This document shows positions 25,170 through 37,199 of a DNA stretch of 64,000 nucleotides, piece after piece. Numbering within the stretch: the stretch's first letter is position 1; each line of letters starts with the position of its first letter. The DNA lies in assembly GCF_032884065.1 (NCBI RefSeq), contig NC_088873.1, positions 4,864,964 through 4,928,963 on the forward strand. Reading direction: 5' to 3'. The notes under the pieces were generated by a model that saw nothing but the letters and a program-made list of their open reading frames with translations, searched no databases and was not told where the DNA came from. The position numbers and the translations under genes were made by a program. The DNA comes from Artemia franciscana. Lineage: Eukaryota; Arthropoda; Branchiopoda; Anostraca; Artemiidae.

Positions 25170-25870
25170 GTATGGATTAACTCTCACAGACAATTGCAAA
25201 GCTCCAGCAAGAAAACAAGCTTCTTAGATCCAAAAATAGGCTGCTCAGATCCGAGTCTGTTAACGTGAAAACGACTGATCTTCGCTCTGAACTGTACTCG
25301 AGAAGGAACTATCTTGTTGTTCACGGCCTAGAATTTTTTAAAAGTGAAGATCTCGGTCAGAAAGTAAATAGCTGCTTCGGGTCAAAAGTGGCAATAGCTA
25401 ATGCTAACCAGATACGTACAAGATTTGTATATAGAATTTCAAAGAAAACATCAAACTTCGAGTCGTCTAGTCCTAGTAGCCCAACCCTTAGAAACAGTGC
25501 GCAACGAAAAAAAAACCCACAGCTCCGATTTTCGTTAGCCTAGAAAGTTTTAAACGGTCGAAAAAAATAAAATAATGTGACGAGATAAAAAAAAACTGGT
25601 TTGAGTGGTCTATGGACTTGCCTATTGATCTCGGTAAAAGGCGGAAAGAACTATTATCTCTTGGCCACAAGCCAAGAACGTCGAAAGTAGCGAGTGAGAA
25701 AGGGGCATAAACGCGTCTGATTCAAAAAGAAACCAAACTTTGGTTCGAAACCAAAAAATTAAAGACGTTACAATGGACAAAGCTGCAAGATGACTGTTCA
25801 GATCCACTCAAGCTTCTACGCGCTGGGCCAGACAATCCAATGAATCTGATTCAGGAGGATGGAGTCATTC
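25170..25870 (+). pseudogene. LINE ORF1-like remnant (coiled coil plus RRM-like region)
   Basis: After an in-frame stop the frame reads TIAKLQQENKLLRSKNRLL, a short leucine-heptad coiled coil. It continues through a 'YLVVHGLE' beta-strand region, the position of 'N.VVHG(L/V)PE' in LINE ORF1 proteins, and 'RTRFVYRI', to a stop at 25541-25543. Frame-shifted continuation (DLPIDLGKRRKELLSLGHK) matches the C-terminal helical part of such ORF1s. ORF1 proteins are RNA-binding chaperones of non-LTR retrotransposons. No in-frame ATG begins it, and frameshifts show it is dead. An inverted copy lies at 28620-29320. Confidence 0.6.
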
Positions 25871-26399
25871 TAATAATTTTTGTATTTAGTCAGTTGTTGG
25901 GGCAGTTATAAGATTGATTATGGTAGGTTTTGGTGAGAATATTTGTAATTTATGGTGGTAAAAGAACTAAGAAAAAATTATTAATTAAGAAGTATTATAA
26001 CTGCTCCCCCTGAGAGTATTATTATTTGATTGCCGTTTGCTAGATCTTATTTTTTTTATTGATCCAAAGACATGTTTTTCCTTTCCGTGTGTCCTTATTT
26101 GTTTTTTCTTTTTCAGCATGGTAAGAAAAGTTCGGATTTGCAAACTTCAAAGTAGTCTACTGCTCCTTTCATAAGTACAGCTATTACTTCTCTCGATTAT
26201 ATGGTAAGCTATGAATTCCTGTTTTGACCTCACGGGGGTTGCACCTCCTCATCGATAGGTTAATGTAATGCAAGATTAAAAAAGTTGAAATCAGTAACGA
26301 ATCAGATTCCCAGTAGAATTTTCTAGAAGCAGATATGAAGAGGGTTATAATGTGACTAAGGGACGCTCTGACTCTCAGCTTATTATTCTGCAGCTTAAC

Positions 26400-26827
26400 T
26401 ATCAAGAGTTATGATCTTCGTTTTCTTATGTAGAGAATTTTCGCCAACAGCTTCAGCCAGATATAATCGGGATTTGCAAATGATTTCTAACAAGACACGC
26501 CGATACCCTTTTAGAAATACCTGGTAATTCTTCCAATTCCTACACAGATCTACAATGAATAGAAGAGGCTTGGCTATTTACACGCATTAAGAATACTCAG
26601 CCTGTATCAATAAAGATTTGACCCGGAATGTCGAAGGAGTCTATGAATCTCTATTCTTGGAAGTAATTTTACCTTTTCAGAAGAAAATAACACTTTGAGA
26701 AGTATACCGTCCACCGACAGGGTCTGTCTCTTCGTTCTTAGAAAATGTAGGCCAAATATCTGAGCATCTAGAGAAACAAGGGAATGAAGCCATCTTAATA
26801 AGGGACTTTAACATCGGTCTGACTCTT
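26400..26827 (+). pseudogene. LINE ORF2 endonuclease (APE-type) fragment
   Basis: Broken frames give QPDIIGIC near 26460 (the 'PDIIGI.E' motif region, here Lys after Cys), then RGLAIYT near 26570. Near 26700-26815 comes 'YRPPTGSVSSFL' followed by 'AILIRDFNIGL', matching the conserved 'YRPP....FL' and 'GDFN' motifs of apurinic-type LINE endonucleases. The Gly of GDFN is Arg. The fragment ends abruptly at about 26827, where reversed polymerase sequence begins. It is the tip of the left arm and part of the spacer of palindrome 2. Confidence 0.7.
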
Positions 26828-27105
26828 CCTCTATCATCAAGTACGATAGGGGGCATTGTAATATTCGTAAGGGTATATGCCAAAACACACTAATAAATCA
26901 TACATTTCAACACCTAAAAAGTGTTTTTCTTGCCAAATATCTGAGCATCTAGAGAAACAAGGGAATGAAGCCATCTTAATAAGGGACTTTAACATCGGTC
27001 TGACTCTTCCTCTATCATCAAGTACGATAGGGGGCATTGTAATATTCGTAAGGGTATATGCCAAAACACACTAATAAATCATACATTTCAACACCTAAAA
27101 AGTGC
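26749..27105 (+). repeat. 174-bp direct duplication across a LINE/polymerase junction
   Basis: The segment 'gccaaatatctgagcatcta' through 'caacacctaaaaagtg' occurs at about 26750-26923 and again at about 26933-27105. Each copy carries the same breakpoint between endonuclease and antisense polymerase sequence, so the junction was formed first and duplicated later. Confidence 0.9.
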
Positions 27106-27886
27106 TGTTTAAAGAGGGGGAAATTATTAAAATCTTCTCTTTCCTGTACTTGAATCAATTGACTTAGGGATTTGGAGAAAATAGCATTGTAATCTAAAGA
27201 AACCATTTTATTCAAGCACATATGACCATTATCCATAGTTTTCCATAGGAGATCTACGACCAGCAGCTTCTCAGATGATTTGGGTATGATACTGTAAGAA
27301 AAAATATCTGCCAATGCGCCATCTACAACTTTACCTTTCTGCAAACGTGCCAATGCCGGTATAATGAATTCTAAATCATAATTGGAATTGTGCATATAAA
27401 CAGGTAAGAAGAACTATTGTATAATATTTAAATTACATTATTTATGTGCCAGCTTGTGTAATTACTCCCCCCCCCCAATAGAATTGGACCGCTTAAATGG
27501 CCATGGTCCGGGATTGATATTGTCTTAAAACCCTAAACAAAATTTCTTTGTGCAAACCTAGCACATTTTCTTATTTTTGATGGCCAACTTGACCCCTGTT
27601 AATAGATACTCAGTTAATAGGATAATTTATACTGCGCAATTGTAAAAATGACTCATTTGTTGTTTTAATAAGTGCATTCATGGTTGCACGCATACAATCG
27701 TCCCAACCCATTGTCTCAAATACCTCTACCAGTTTCATATTAGTATAGGAGTCTCTTTGAGCATGGGTGTAAGAGATCGCAATGGTTTCACTTTCTTTGA
27801 TATCATTTAAATTTTATGGATTGTACATATCTATGAGTTTGGCTTCAAAGTCTAAGGTGATCTTGTCATCCTGTAGGAATGAATTT
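27010..27886 (-). pseudogene. Inverted second copy of the Polinton-type polymerase B exonuclease remnant
   Basis: Reverse-strand copy of about 17680-18545. It keeps the Exo II segment and the 'PYEY' block. At the position of the stop at 18364 this copy reads through, giving one 125-codon frame (27018-27395), so the stop in the first copy arose later or independently. Upstream (higher coordinates) the Exo I segment is again followed by a stop. The zinc-finger part is missing. It lies in the 1.48-kb spacer of palindrome 2. Confidence 0.75.
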
Positions 27887-27984
27887 CTTTAGATTACAAT
27901 GCTATTTTCTCCAAATCCCTAAGTCAATTGATTCAAGTACAGGAAAGAGAAGATTTTAATAATTTCCCCCTCTTTTAAACAGCA
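27887..27984 (+). repeat. 98-bp templated filler of polymerase sequence at a palindrome junction
   Basis: 'ttagattacaatgctatttt' to 'ctcttttaaacagca' is a + orientation copy of about 18364-18460. It joins the reversed polymerase copy to the start of the right arm of palindrome 2. Confidence 0.85.
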
Positions 27985-28619
27985 TCGGCGTGTCTTGTTA
28001 GAAATCATTTGCAAATCCCGATTATATCTGGCTGAAGCTGTTGGCGAAAATTCTCTACATAAGAAAACGAAGATCATAACTCTTGATAGTTAAGCTGCAG
28101 AATAATAAGCTGAGAGTCAGAGCGTCCCTTAGTCACATTATAGCCCTCTTCATATCTGCTTCTAGAAAATTCTACTGGGAATCTGATTCGTTACTGATTT
28201 CAACTTTTTTAATCTTGCATTACATTAACCTATCGATGAGGAGGTGCAACCCCCGTGAGGTCAAAACAGGAATTCATAGCTTACCATATAATCGAGAGAA
28301 GTAATAGCTGTACTTATGAAAGGAGCAGTAGACTACTTTGAAGTTTGCAAATCCGAACTTTTCTTACCATGCTGAAAAAGAAAAAACAAATAAGGACACA
28401 CGGAAAGGAAAAACATGTCTTTGGATCAATAAAAAAAATAAGATCTAGCAAACGGCAATCAAATAATAATACTCTCAGGGGGAGCAGTTATAATACTTCT
28501 TAATTAATAATTTTTTCTTAGTTCTTTTACCACCATAAATTACAAATATTCTCACCAAAACCTACCATAATCAATCTTATAACTGCCCCAACAACTGACT
28601 AAATACAAAAATTATTAGA

Positions 28620-29320
28620 ATGACTCCATCCTCCTGAATCAGATTCATTGGATTGTCTGGCCCAGCGCGTAGAAGCTTGAGTGGATCTGAACAGTCATCT
28701 TGCAGCTTTGTCCATTGTAACGTCTTTAATTTTTTGGTTTCGAACCAAAGTTTGGTTTCTTTTTGAATCAGACGCGTTTATGCCCCTTTCTCACTCGCTA
28801 CTTTCGACGTTCTTGGCTTGTGGCCAAGAGATAATAGTTCTTTCCGTCTTTTACCGAGATCAATAGGCAAGTCCATAGACCACTCAAACCAGTTTTTTTT
28901 ATCTCGTCACATTGTTTTATTTTTTTCGACCGTTTAAAACTTTCTAGGCTAACGAAAATCGGAGCTGTGGGTTTTTTTTTCGTTGCGCACTGTTTCTAAG
29001 GGTTGGGCTACTAGGACTAGACGACTCGAAGTTTGATGTTTTCTTTGAAATTCTATATACAAATCTTGTACGTATCTGGTTAGCATTAGCTATTGCCACT
29101 TTTGACCCGAAGCAGCTATTTACTTTCTGACCGAGATCTTCACTTTTAAAATATTCTAGGCCGTGAACAACAAGATAGTTCCTTCTCGAGTACAGTTCAG
29201 AGCGAAAATCAGTCGTTTTCACGTTAACAGACTCGGATCTGAGCAGCCTATTTTTGGATCTAAGAAGCTTGTTTTCTTGCTGGAGCTTTGCAATTGTCTG
29301 TAAGAGTTAATCCATACGGT
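28620..29320 (-). pseudogene. Inverted copy of the LINE ORF1-like remnant
   Basis: Mirror of 25170-25870 within palindrome 2. It has the same stop after RFSLA and the same upstream heptad region, with single-residue differences (FRSEL for LRSEL, LEYF for LEFF). Confidence 0.6.
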
Positions 29321-30139
29321 CTTCTTTAGTTTTGTGAGTGACATAATTATCGACTATAATGAACTAGACTTTTAAGCTATTCTTAAAAAAAATTATAGAA
29401 TGAAACAAGTGCAGTCCATCAACTCCATCCAAGAGCAAGGGAGGCGTGAGAACCCACTCACCTATTCCCTGCAATTTAAGGACTAAATACTGGCAGGTAC
29501 ACTGCAATTGCAGTGAGTTCCTCTTCTCTTCTACTGAGAAAATGCAGAAGACTGCTAATGTGCCTGAATTGCGTATAGTATTAATTATTAGGAAGTATAC
29601 CAACATTGTTTTTTGGAGGGGGTGGCTGTGCTTTTGGTGGATTTACATAAGGAGAATGTTTAAAAGGGATAAAATCTCCGGAGGTTAACTTTCTAGGGGA
29701 AACTTTATGCTGGGGGGATTTGACAAAATTCCAATACGTAATTATCTTTGTTTGTCTTACATTCTCTTTGTCAAATCAATTTTTATGTTACAATGTTGCA
29801 GGGTAATTATCTGTGGGGCTATTCTATTTTCCGTGATTTTGGACTTCCGGTAAAACAAGTTCCAAGCAAGGGAGGGTTTCCGGAGTGATCAGAGAAATTG
29901 TTAGGGGTTAGAGTGTTTTTTTTAATTTAAAGTATGCTAAAAAGAATTTTCCAGGCTGAACTGTATGGAGGAAATTTCAAGAGGATGGGGATTTTCAAAG
30001 AGGATTGATTTTTCGGGGGGAATTTTATAAGGCGGGGGGAGGGGTACGTGGAAAGAAATTTCAGAAATTTTTTCGCAAAAGGAAGGAATATTTCATGGAG
30101 GATAAATCAGACTTACCAGCAATATTAAAAACGATCAAA

Positions 30140-30490
30140 AACTAAATAATAAAAAAACAGACTTTCAATAACTAAATGTAAGGAGCAACATTAAAACTCA
30201 AAGCGAACATAATTTGTTCCTTAAATGAAGAAGTCGTTTCCCTCCTCAACATCTTGCTCTTTACGCAAAACTTTGATGGTTTGTCCCAAATTGTTTGTCC
30301 CAAAGAACGACTCCTGAAAAGCAAGGGCCCTTTAAAGAGAACAAGAAGCTTTTTTTAGTGCTAAAAGCCTTAGCGTAAAGAGCAAGGTATTTAGGAGGGG
30401 TAAACCCTTTATATACAAAATAATATCTGTTCGTTTAAAGCTTTATTGCTGTTCCTTACTTTCAGTTAAAGAATACTTTTTATTTTATTG
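30140..30490. repeat. Mirror copy of the fold-back repeat in palindrome 2
   Basis: Reverse complement of 23998-24345 with a few substitutions, for example 'tttaaagagaacaag' where the partner has 'tctttttaaag'. Confidence 0.75.
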
Positions 30491-31499
30491 AATCATCCTT
30501 AAGGAAAAATGCCTGTGCTATAAAAGTTTTGTTTTGCTATGTTTATATTTTGGATACAAATGACGAGGTTTGTTTTTCACTCACCGTTCATTGAAAATGT
30601 ATGGCTAAGATCTCTAATTTGGGTTTTTGGGGGTCCTGAACTTGATGATGTAATAGTAATTAAGACCACTCTCTTTTTGTGCATGTATGTGTGCTGAGGT
30701 GGATAACCTATTTTATAAGCAATCAAATTCTTATGATAGGAATAGCTTTTCTTAGTCATCTCTGAACTAGATAGTTTTTTTTTATGGAATCACCTCTAAA
30801 GGTTTTTATCTTAAACTATCCTAGAATTTACATATTTTGTTCGAATTTCTGCTATTACATAGTTTCAATTTTTGTTAATGAAGGTATATTTTTCACCTGC
30901 TCATTAAATCAACTTTGGCAGTTATGTTTATCTTGTTCATCTATTGGAAAAGCGAGAACTCAGAATAAACATCAATTTTATTTCCAGTGAAACAAATAAT
31001 TTCCACAGATTTGTCTTCCTGACCATATTTCCTATCAGATTATCCCAAATCACAATGCAAATATTAAATAAGACGCATATACCTTTGCTTGTTACCTCAT
31101 GACTTGACATTCTAGTTGATTGATTGATAATCTGATACTACTTTGTAGTGTCAATACTTTGGCTGTCAATCAGTAAACTATTGTGATTGACAATTATGTA
31201 AATTAAACCAATAGAGTTTCAGTAAGGGATTATAGGCGAATGATTTAGGTCTTTAAGACAGAAGAAACACAGTTTGTGTTGACAGTGAACTATAAGTTCC
31301 TTCCGGTTCTTCTGCTGCTTTTTGTGGTTAGAGTTTGTTGCTCTTTGTGTTGCTCTTTGTGGTTTGTCTTTGTGGTCTGTTGCTCTTTGTGGCACAGTGC
31401 ATGAATACAGGCAAATAACTAACACTAAAGTATTGCCTATAGTAAAGACCAAAAGACTTCAGTCTCTTATTATTTATTATTTTTTTTTACCAAGAATAC

Positions 31500-31880
31500 T
31501 ATCATAACTTTTCCCACGGGTAGTATAAACTTTGGAGTGGGATCTTTCAATCTGAAATTGGAAGTTCTAGAGTCCGTTTATCAGAATCAAAAGTTATCTG
31601 AGAACAACTAGCATCCACGCCCTTTTTTCTCCAAATGTACCTGATAATAAAATTGAGACAGCTCACGGGTAGGCGCTGTAAGTTGTACCTAGGGAGAATA
31701 TATGTTTTTTATTGAAAGGGTGCTCGTATAAACTTCAGAGGGGGCTAATTTGATTGGAAAGTGAAAGTTCTATTCCACTTTTAAGAGCCAAAAGTGATCA
31801 GAGGGTAAATAGCCGCTACCTCCGTGCCTTTTCCTCCAAGTGCCCCCGATCAATTTTTTTATGTGGCCATTTTGTTCAAA
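31500..31880 (+). repeat. Mirror copy of two ~278-bp modules
   Basis: Plus-strand counterpart of 22620-22990. Two modules in tandem with 'agagggtaaatagccgctac' and 'gaacaactagcatccacgcc'. Confidence 0.75.
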
Positions 31881-34317
31881 ATATACTAAGATCAAATAAC
31901 GAGAACTCTGGATTTAACATAGGTATGCTCCTCCAGGATTGTTTCTAATATAAGTTTAAATTATGTGTAACGAAGATGTAACTATAGACGTTCGATGATC
32001 CACGAAGATGCATCATATTTTATCCATAATGATACTCTTGCTTCTATTTCACCTCCGATAGTGGATTCAAGTTCCAATAGAGTAAGACATTCTATTGCTA
32101 AAAATATACTAAGATCAATCCCCAATACCATCTGATAGTTGGCCAGATATCATTATTGTAATGTAATGGTCCTGAGCACATCAGTTTTCTATTGCTGGGC
32201 TTGCGCATGAGTTTGGATCCCCAAATTTCCACTGAGGACCCAATGCCCCCCAAAAGGGCCCCAAGTTCCTCTTCAGGCCCCTGTGTTGCCCTTTAGAGCC
32301 CCAATGAACCCCCACCCCCAATTTATTAGAACGTCAATTTTGTTTGAACTTTGAAATTATTCCATCTTTTTTTTAAAACAATTTTTTGGACAGAATTATT
32401 CGGGGGTAGAAATTTCTTGAAACTTCGAATTATTTTGGAACATATAATTTTTGGACATATAATTTTTTTAGATTTACAATTTTTTGGGAACTTATTTAGT
32501 GAATTATTTTGGGATGCCGAGAATTTCTTGATGTTTTTTTCGATAATTTCAAGAATGATGCGTTATCCGGTATTGCGTAATTAATCCTGTTGTCAGTGAA
32601 ACATTAGAATACGTCCTATGACAGCCCTGTCATCTAGGCTTTTGAGACACAGACACTGTTGCAGCCCATACTTTGATGATTATTTGAGTTGCTAACAACA
32701 CTTTTGACATCAGTCCAAGAATATAGATTCTGGTTTTCAAGAATTTCATGGTATGCTCCCAACAAATTCAAGAATGATGCGTTATCCGGTATTGCGTGAT
32801 CATTCATGTTGTCAGTAAAACAATACAATACATCCTCTGACAGCCGTCACATCTGGTGTTTTGAGGTAACAACTGAGTTAAAAACAATTTTAGCTTCTAA
32901 GCAGCTTTCTATTGATTTTAAGAAATTTTAGGGATTTCTAAGACTTAGAGTTATATTTTTTTTACATAGAATTTTTTTGGACACCAAAAATTTCTTGGTA
33001 GTTTTCTGAAAATTTCAGGAATTCTGCCTTATCTTTTATTCTGTAATCATTCTGTTTTTGAAAATTTCATGGCATATTTCCGACAATTTCAATAATGATG
33101 CGTTATCTTGTATTGCATGGTTATCCATGTTGTCAGTGATACAATACAATACATCCAGTGACAGGTCTCACATCTGGTCTATTCAGATAACAAGTAAGTC
33201 AACAATTTTTTTAGCCTCTAAGCATGTTTTCTGTTGATTTTATAAAATTTAAGAATTTTTTTAGGGGGAATTTACAATTACTTTATTTTTTTAATTTAAA
33301 ATTTTGGGGTGACTTAGAATTATTTTGGGCAACTGAGAATATATTGACATTTTACCAAGAATTTCAAGAATGATGAGTTATCTGGTATTGCAAGATCATT
33401 CATATTGTCGATGAAACAATACAATACATCCTGTGATAGACCTCACGACTGTTTTTTGAGATAACAACCGAGTCAACAACATTGTTTAGTTTTTAAGCAG
33501 TCTTCCATTGATTTTATGAAATATTTTTTGTCTTTTCTTGGGACTTTTTTGGAAATTATTTTAGGACATTGAAATTTGGCTTTTGTGTTTCCGAGAATTT
33601 AAAAAAATGGTGTTATCTGGTATTGTATAATTGTTTATGTTGTCAGTGAAACAAAACAAAACATCTTATGACAGTCTTCATATGTGGTTATTTGAGTCAA
33701 GGATACTCTGGCGGCACACACTCTGATATATTATTGAATTTGACGATTTACTGTCACAGTTTACTCAGCTACTATCTCAAAAGACCAAATGTGACGGCTG
33801 TCACAGGATGCATTGTATTGTCTCACTGAAAAACATACTGACAACATAATACCAGATAACATATCCTTCTTGAATTTCTTAGAAAAAATGCCAAGAAATT
33901 CTCAGTGTCCAAAATAATTGCCCAAAAATACAATAGCTCTAAGTTCCAAACAACCCATAGATTATATAAAATCAATGGAAAACTACCTAGAATCTAAAGA
34001 TAGTGTTGACTTAGTTGTTATCTCAAAAGACCAGACATGAGGGCTGTCATAGGATGTATATTTTTGTTTCATTGACAATATTAATGATTGTGCGATACCA
34101 GACAACATCATTCTTGAAGTTATCGGAAACATGCCATGAAATTCTAAAAAACGAGAGTGATTACTTAATAACAAATAATGTATCATTCTTGAAATTCTCG
34201 GAAACATACCAAGAAATTCCCTGTGTCCCAAAATAACTTCAAGTCCCAAAAAATTCAAAGTTAAAAAAATCAAAAATAATTCTAACTCCCAAAAAGCCCA
34301 TAAATTTTATAAAATCA

Positions 34318-35600
34318 CATCCATCAAGACGACCTGTGATTTGACGACAAATATTGGAAATGGACAAGAAAGGAATAAACCAAGGAAATCTCTTGTACTA
34401 TTTACAGATTACATGAATTTTTCAGCTGCGTGGCGCACCGAAGCTCAGCTTTAAGGGACACTGAGTAACGGTATGGAAAGACTGAAGAAATGGCTAAGGC
34501 TAAATAATCTGAAGGTAAATCGCAGCAAATCCGGTTTTGTTATCTGTAGCAGATCCTGGGTTGCAAACAGTGGTACAATTGTACCATTTTGGTACATTTT
34601 ATCTCTAAAGGTACATTCTGGTACAATCACAAATTTCCTGGTGCATTTTACAAAACGTGGTACAAAAAGATTTGACTGGGCGTCAGGACGCAGCGAGCAG
34701 AGGGAATTGCAGTTTTGATTTGTTTTGTCTTCTAGAGTTTTAAATTTTCCTTTACACCTTTATTTAAGTGCCTGTTGTTGTCCTCCTGCGGTCATAATAT
34801 ATCCTGAAGCATCACAGCCATCTGTGTGGTAAGTACAAAATAAGTGAGCAGCTATTTGGAGGAGTGACACCAGAATGGTCTCTGCAGGGGAAAGGAGGCC
34901 TCCCAAATATCTTTAAAAGAAGATATCTGATATTTTGTTCTCTTTATTTTAATGTAATTTTCCGATTGTCCAAGTGTTATGCGTAGCAAAAAAATTTTTT
35001 CGTCTCGCCCGTAGCACAACACGCAAAAAAAATGATATGGTACAATTTTTTAATAAGCGGTACTATTTTAGGGCGTTTTGCGGTACTTTTTCTTCCGAAG
35101 CATTGGCAATACTGCGCAGATCTCATTCATTTTTACCGCTAGTTGCAAGAGCTTACAGTAGGAAACTCGATAATAAGACATCACAAATCAGTGAAATACC
35201 TAGGTGTAATAATTGTTGAATCATTAAATTTTTCAGAGCATGTACAGTGAATATTGTCAAAAGCAGCAAAGAATATTGACACGATAAAGAAGCTAAAGCA
35301 TCAGTTTCCAGAGAAAGTTTTGCGTCTTCTTATATTTGTCATAAGTCTATCCTTATTTACTTTACTGTTGTTCTGTTTAGTCTGGAACATTTTATGTTCA
35401 CCTGAAACCCTTGCGTGTTCTTAAAATTCAGCTATGCGTAATACTGAGTTTAAAGTGCCTTTTAGGTGCAAAATAGGCGGGAGGAGAAATGACTATCGTC
35501 CAATGATTTCTCACCGTGGAAAGGGGCACTAAAACTCTCAATTTTCAGTTGAAAGAGCCTCTTTTAAGCTTGTAAAACCCTCGTTTCCAGGAGAAGTGGC
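34318..35600 (+). pseudogene. LINE reverse-transcriptase 3' part, interrupted
   Basis: Near 34405-34550 the frame gives 'LFTDYMNFSA' (position of the YADD/FADD block, with one Asp lost) and then GMERLKKWLRLNNLKVNRSK. The latter is the 'L..W...N.L..N..K' thumb-proximal motif of CR1/Jockey-like RTs. After a 574-bp insertion the element resumes at 35150 with 'SVKYLGVII' and 'AAKNIDTIKKLK', then 'PYLLYCCSVW'-like residues in another frame. It is 5'-truncated at the palindrome edge and frame-shifted, so inactive. The 3' end is uncertain. Confidence 0.75.
34568..35141. mobile_element. 574-bp non-autonomous hAT-type element
   Basis: Starts 'cagtggtacaattgtacc' and ends 'catttttaccgcta', whose reverse complement starts 'tagcggtaaaaatg'. 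These are short imperfect terminal inverted repeats of hAT form (C/TA-G-N-GG). The flanks are 8-bp duplications, gttgcaaa (34560-34567) and gttgcaag (35142-35149), 7 of 8 identical and the right length for hAT. It splits a LINE reading frame. No transposase is encoded, so movement would need a hAT transposase supplied in trans. Confidence 0.7.
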
Positions 35601-37199
35601 CTAGAAAACATAATAATAAGTAAAAAGATAATAAGTAATAAATATAATAATAATAGTAACATTTTTACTCTTAAGTAGATCAAAACTATTGTATTCACTG
35701 TAATAAATCTGTTTGTAAACAATGATTCTGCATAATTTATGTCTTTTGCATCAAGGGCTGCTTGGGATATTTCATCCCCCAAGGCATATCTATTACACCT
35801 TTTAACTGCACTAAAATAATTGGTTATCTGAATATTCCAATCCGATGCCTTGGAGGCTTACGCGGGTTCCTAGGGACTAATAGTGGCAAAGGAGGGGACG
35901 TTTGCAGTCCAATTCCTTTCGATCCTTAGGAAGAGAACTAGAGTATTCAGTTACCTATCGAATTACTGGCCTTCCAAGCTTCAATGGTCACGAATTCCAT
36001 ACTAAATACAAAAGGGGAAAATACATGGAAGGCCCTTTGCTCTTAAATAACTCAGCACTAGCGCATTGACTTTGATGTTTATATAGGTTTTGGGCTTACC
36101 CCCTGTGACGGTGCTTTTAATGTCAGCCCCACAGTCAGTTTTCCTACTATTAGGATTATAATCGCCATTTTAAATTTTTAGCCGATGCGACAAGCAGCTA
36201 CCGGGTAACTGGAAGCGCACTGGAGGCTGAAGAGGTATTTCTCATTTGTTGTTGAATCAATGATATCAATTGGAGAGAGAAATGGGGCATTGGCTCACTA
36301 CCATACTCCCCCGCACCTAAATTTTAAAAGTACCTTTCAAATTTTCATCGCAAAATCCTGTTTTGAATTTTTATTGATCTATTTTTTCAGTTTCATTGAC
36401 AAATTGAGAAAAACAGAAAAATTGTCCCATTAGATTTTCAAAAGAAATCCCCCCTATAATCCAACTTGGAAAACTATAGGTTCTATGACGATCTTAGCTC
36501 TATAACTATCTACCTTAGTTCTGCTGCCCTAGGAATGACACATGGACGAATAATAGATAAACATATCTATCTATTAAAAAACGAACTAACATCGTTTCTG
36601 TACAATTCTAAAAGGGGGTTGATCTCTTTCCTTTCTCTCCCACTTAGGCGAACGAGTTCCTTTAAGAAATAATAAAGATGGTTTACTTTCACATCTGAAA
36701 TAATATTGTTCTATTATTTTTCCGCACACTAAGACCATCTATCAAATTGTTGAAAGACCATTTTATTTGTTTCTAATATTTCCGGCTGGGAGTCTCTGCC
36801 CAATACTTGGCATTTTATTTTTGAACCACGCCGTATTGTCGGGGAAAAGAATTTGGTGAAGTCACATCTCTCAGCCAATGATACTTCAATCGTGGTGTGG
36901 GAGAAATGAAACCTTGGCATCCAAATATTTATATAGTGTCTTCACTTTCATCACCATTCTTCTAACTAGAAGTGATTAGTGATGAATGGCTTTGTCAAAC
37001 CTGGAAGACATGCTTTTCAAATTAAGCACAACCTTGTTGATACTATCGACAACTCGATTTAAGAAATGTTTTGGAATTATTTTGATTTAGTTTTCGATAT
37101 TGTCTGTGATAAAGTTTAAGTGTTGTGTTACTCGTGCTCACTTGTAGCGTAAAATAATGTTACATATTATGTTATAATTACATCATTCTTTGGAGCAAG
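35601..37199. other. Intergenic / upstream region of bZIP exon
   Basis: No supported gene. Short frames at 36466-36669 (+) and 36729-36920 (-) are unrecognised and have no splice or domain support. The last few hundred bases may be the 5' untranslated and promoter region of the exon at 37200. No clear TATA or initiator could be assigned. Confidence 0.35.

Larger units (their letters stand above)
20170..26502 (+). repeat. Left arm of palindrome 2 (6,333 bp)
   Basis: Runs from 'tgattttatgaaatttatgg' to 'aacaagacacgccga'. Its reverse complement is 27985-34317, the same length to the base by my boundaries. Differences are few (for example 'gaattttttaaaag' near 25330 against 'attttaaaatattctag' near 29150). 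The arm contains most of the right arm of palindrome 1, the ~278-bp modules at 22.6-23.0 kb, a fold-back repeat copy at 24.0-24.35 kb and LINE ORF1 and endonuclease fragments. Confidence 0.92.
27985..34317 (-). repeat. Right arm of palindrome 2 (6,333 bp)
   Basis: Reverse complement of 20170-26502. It begins 'tcggcgtgtcttgtt' and ends 'ttttataaaatca', where it abuts an unrelated LINE fragment. From 32146 outward it is in the same orientation as 12808 onward, making a third copy of the subrepeat arm. That copy is truncated at a point corresponding to about 14983 of the first arm. Confidence 0.92.
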
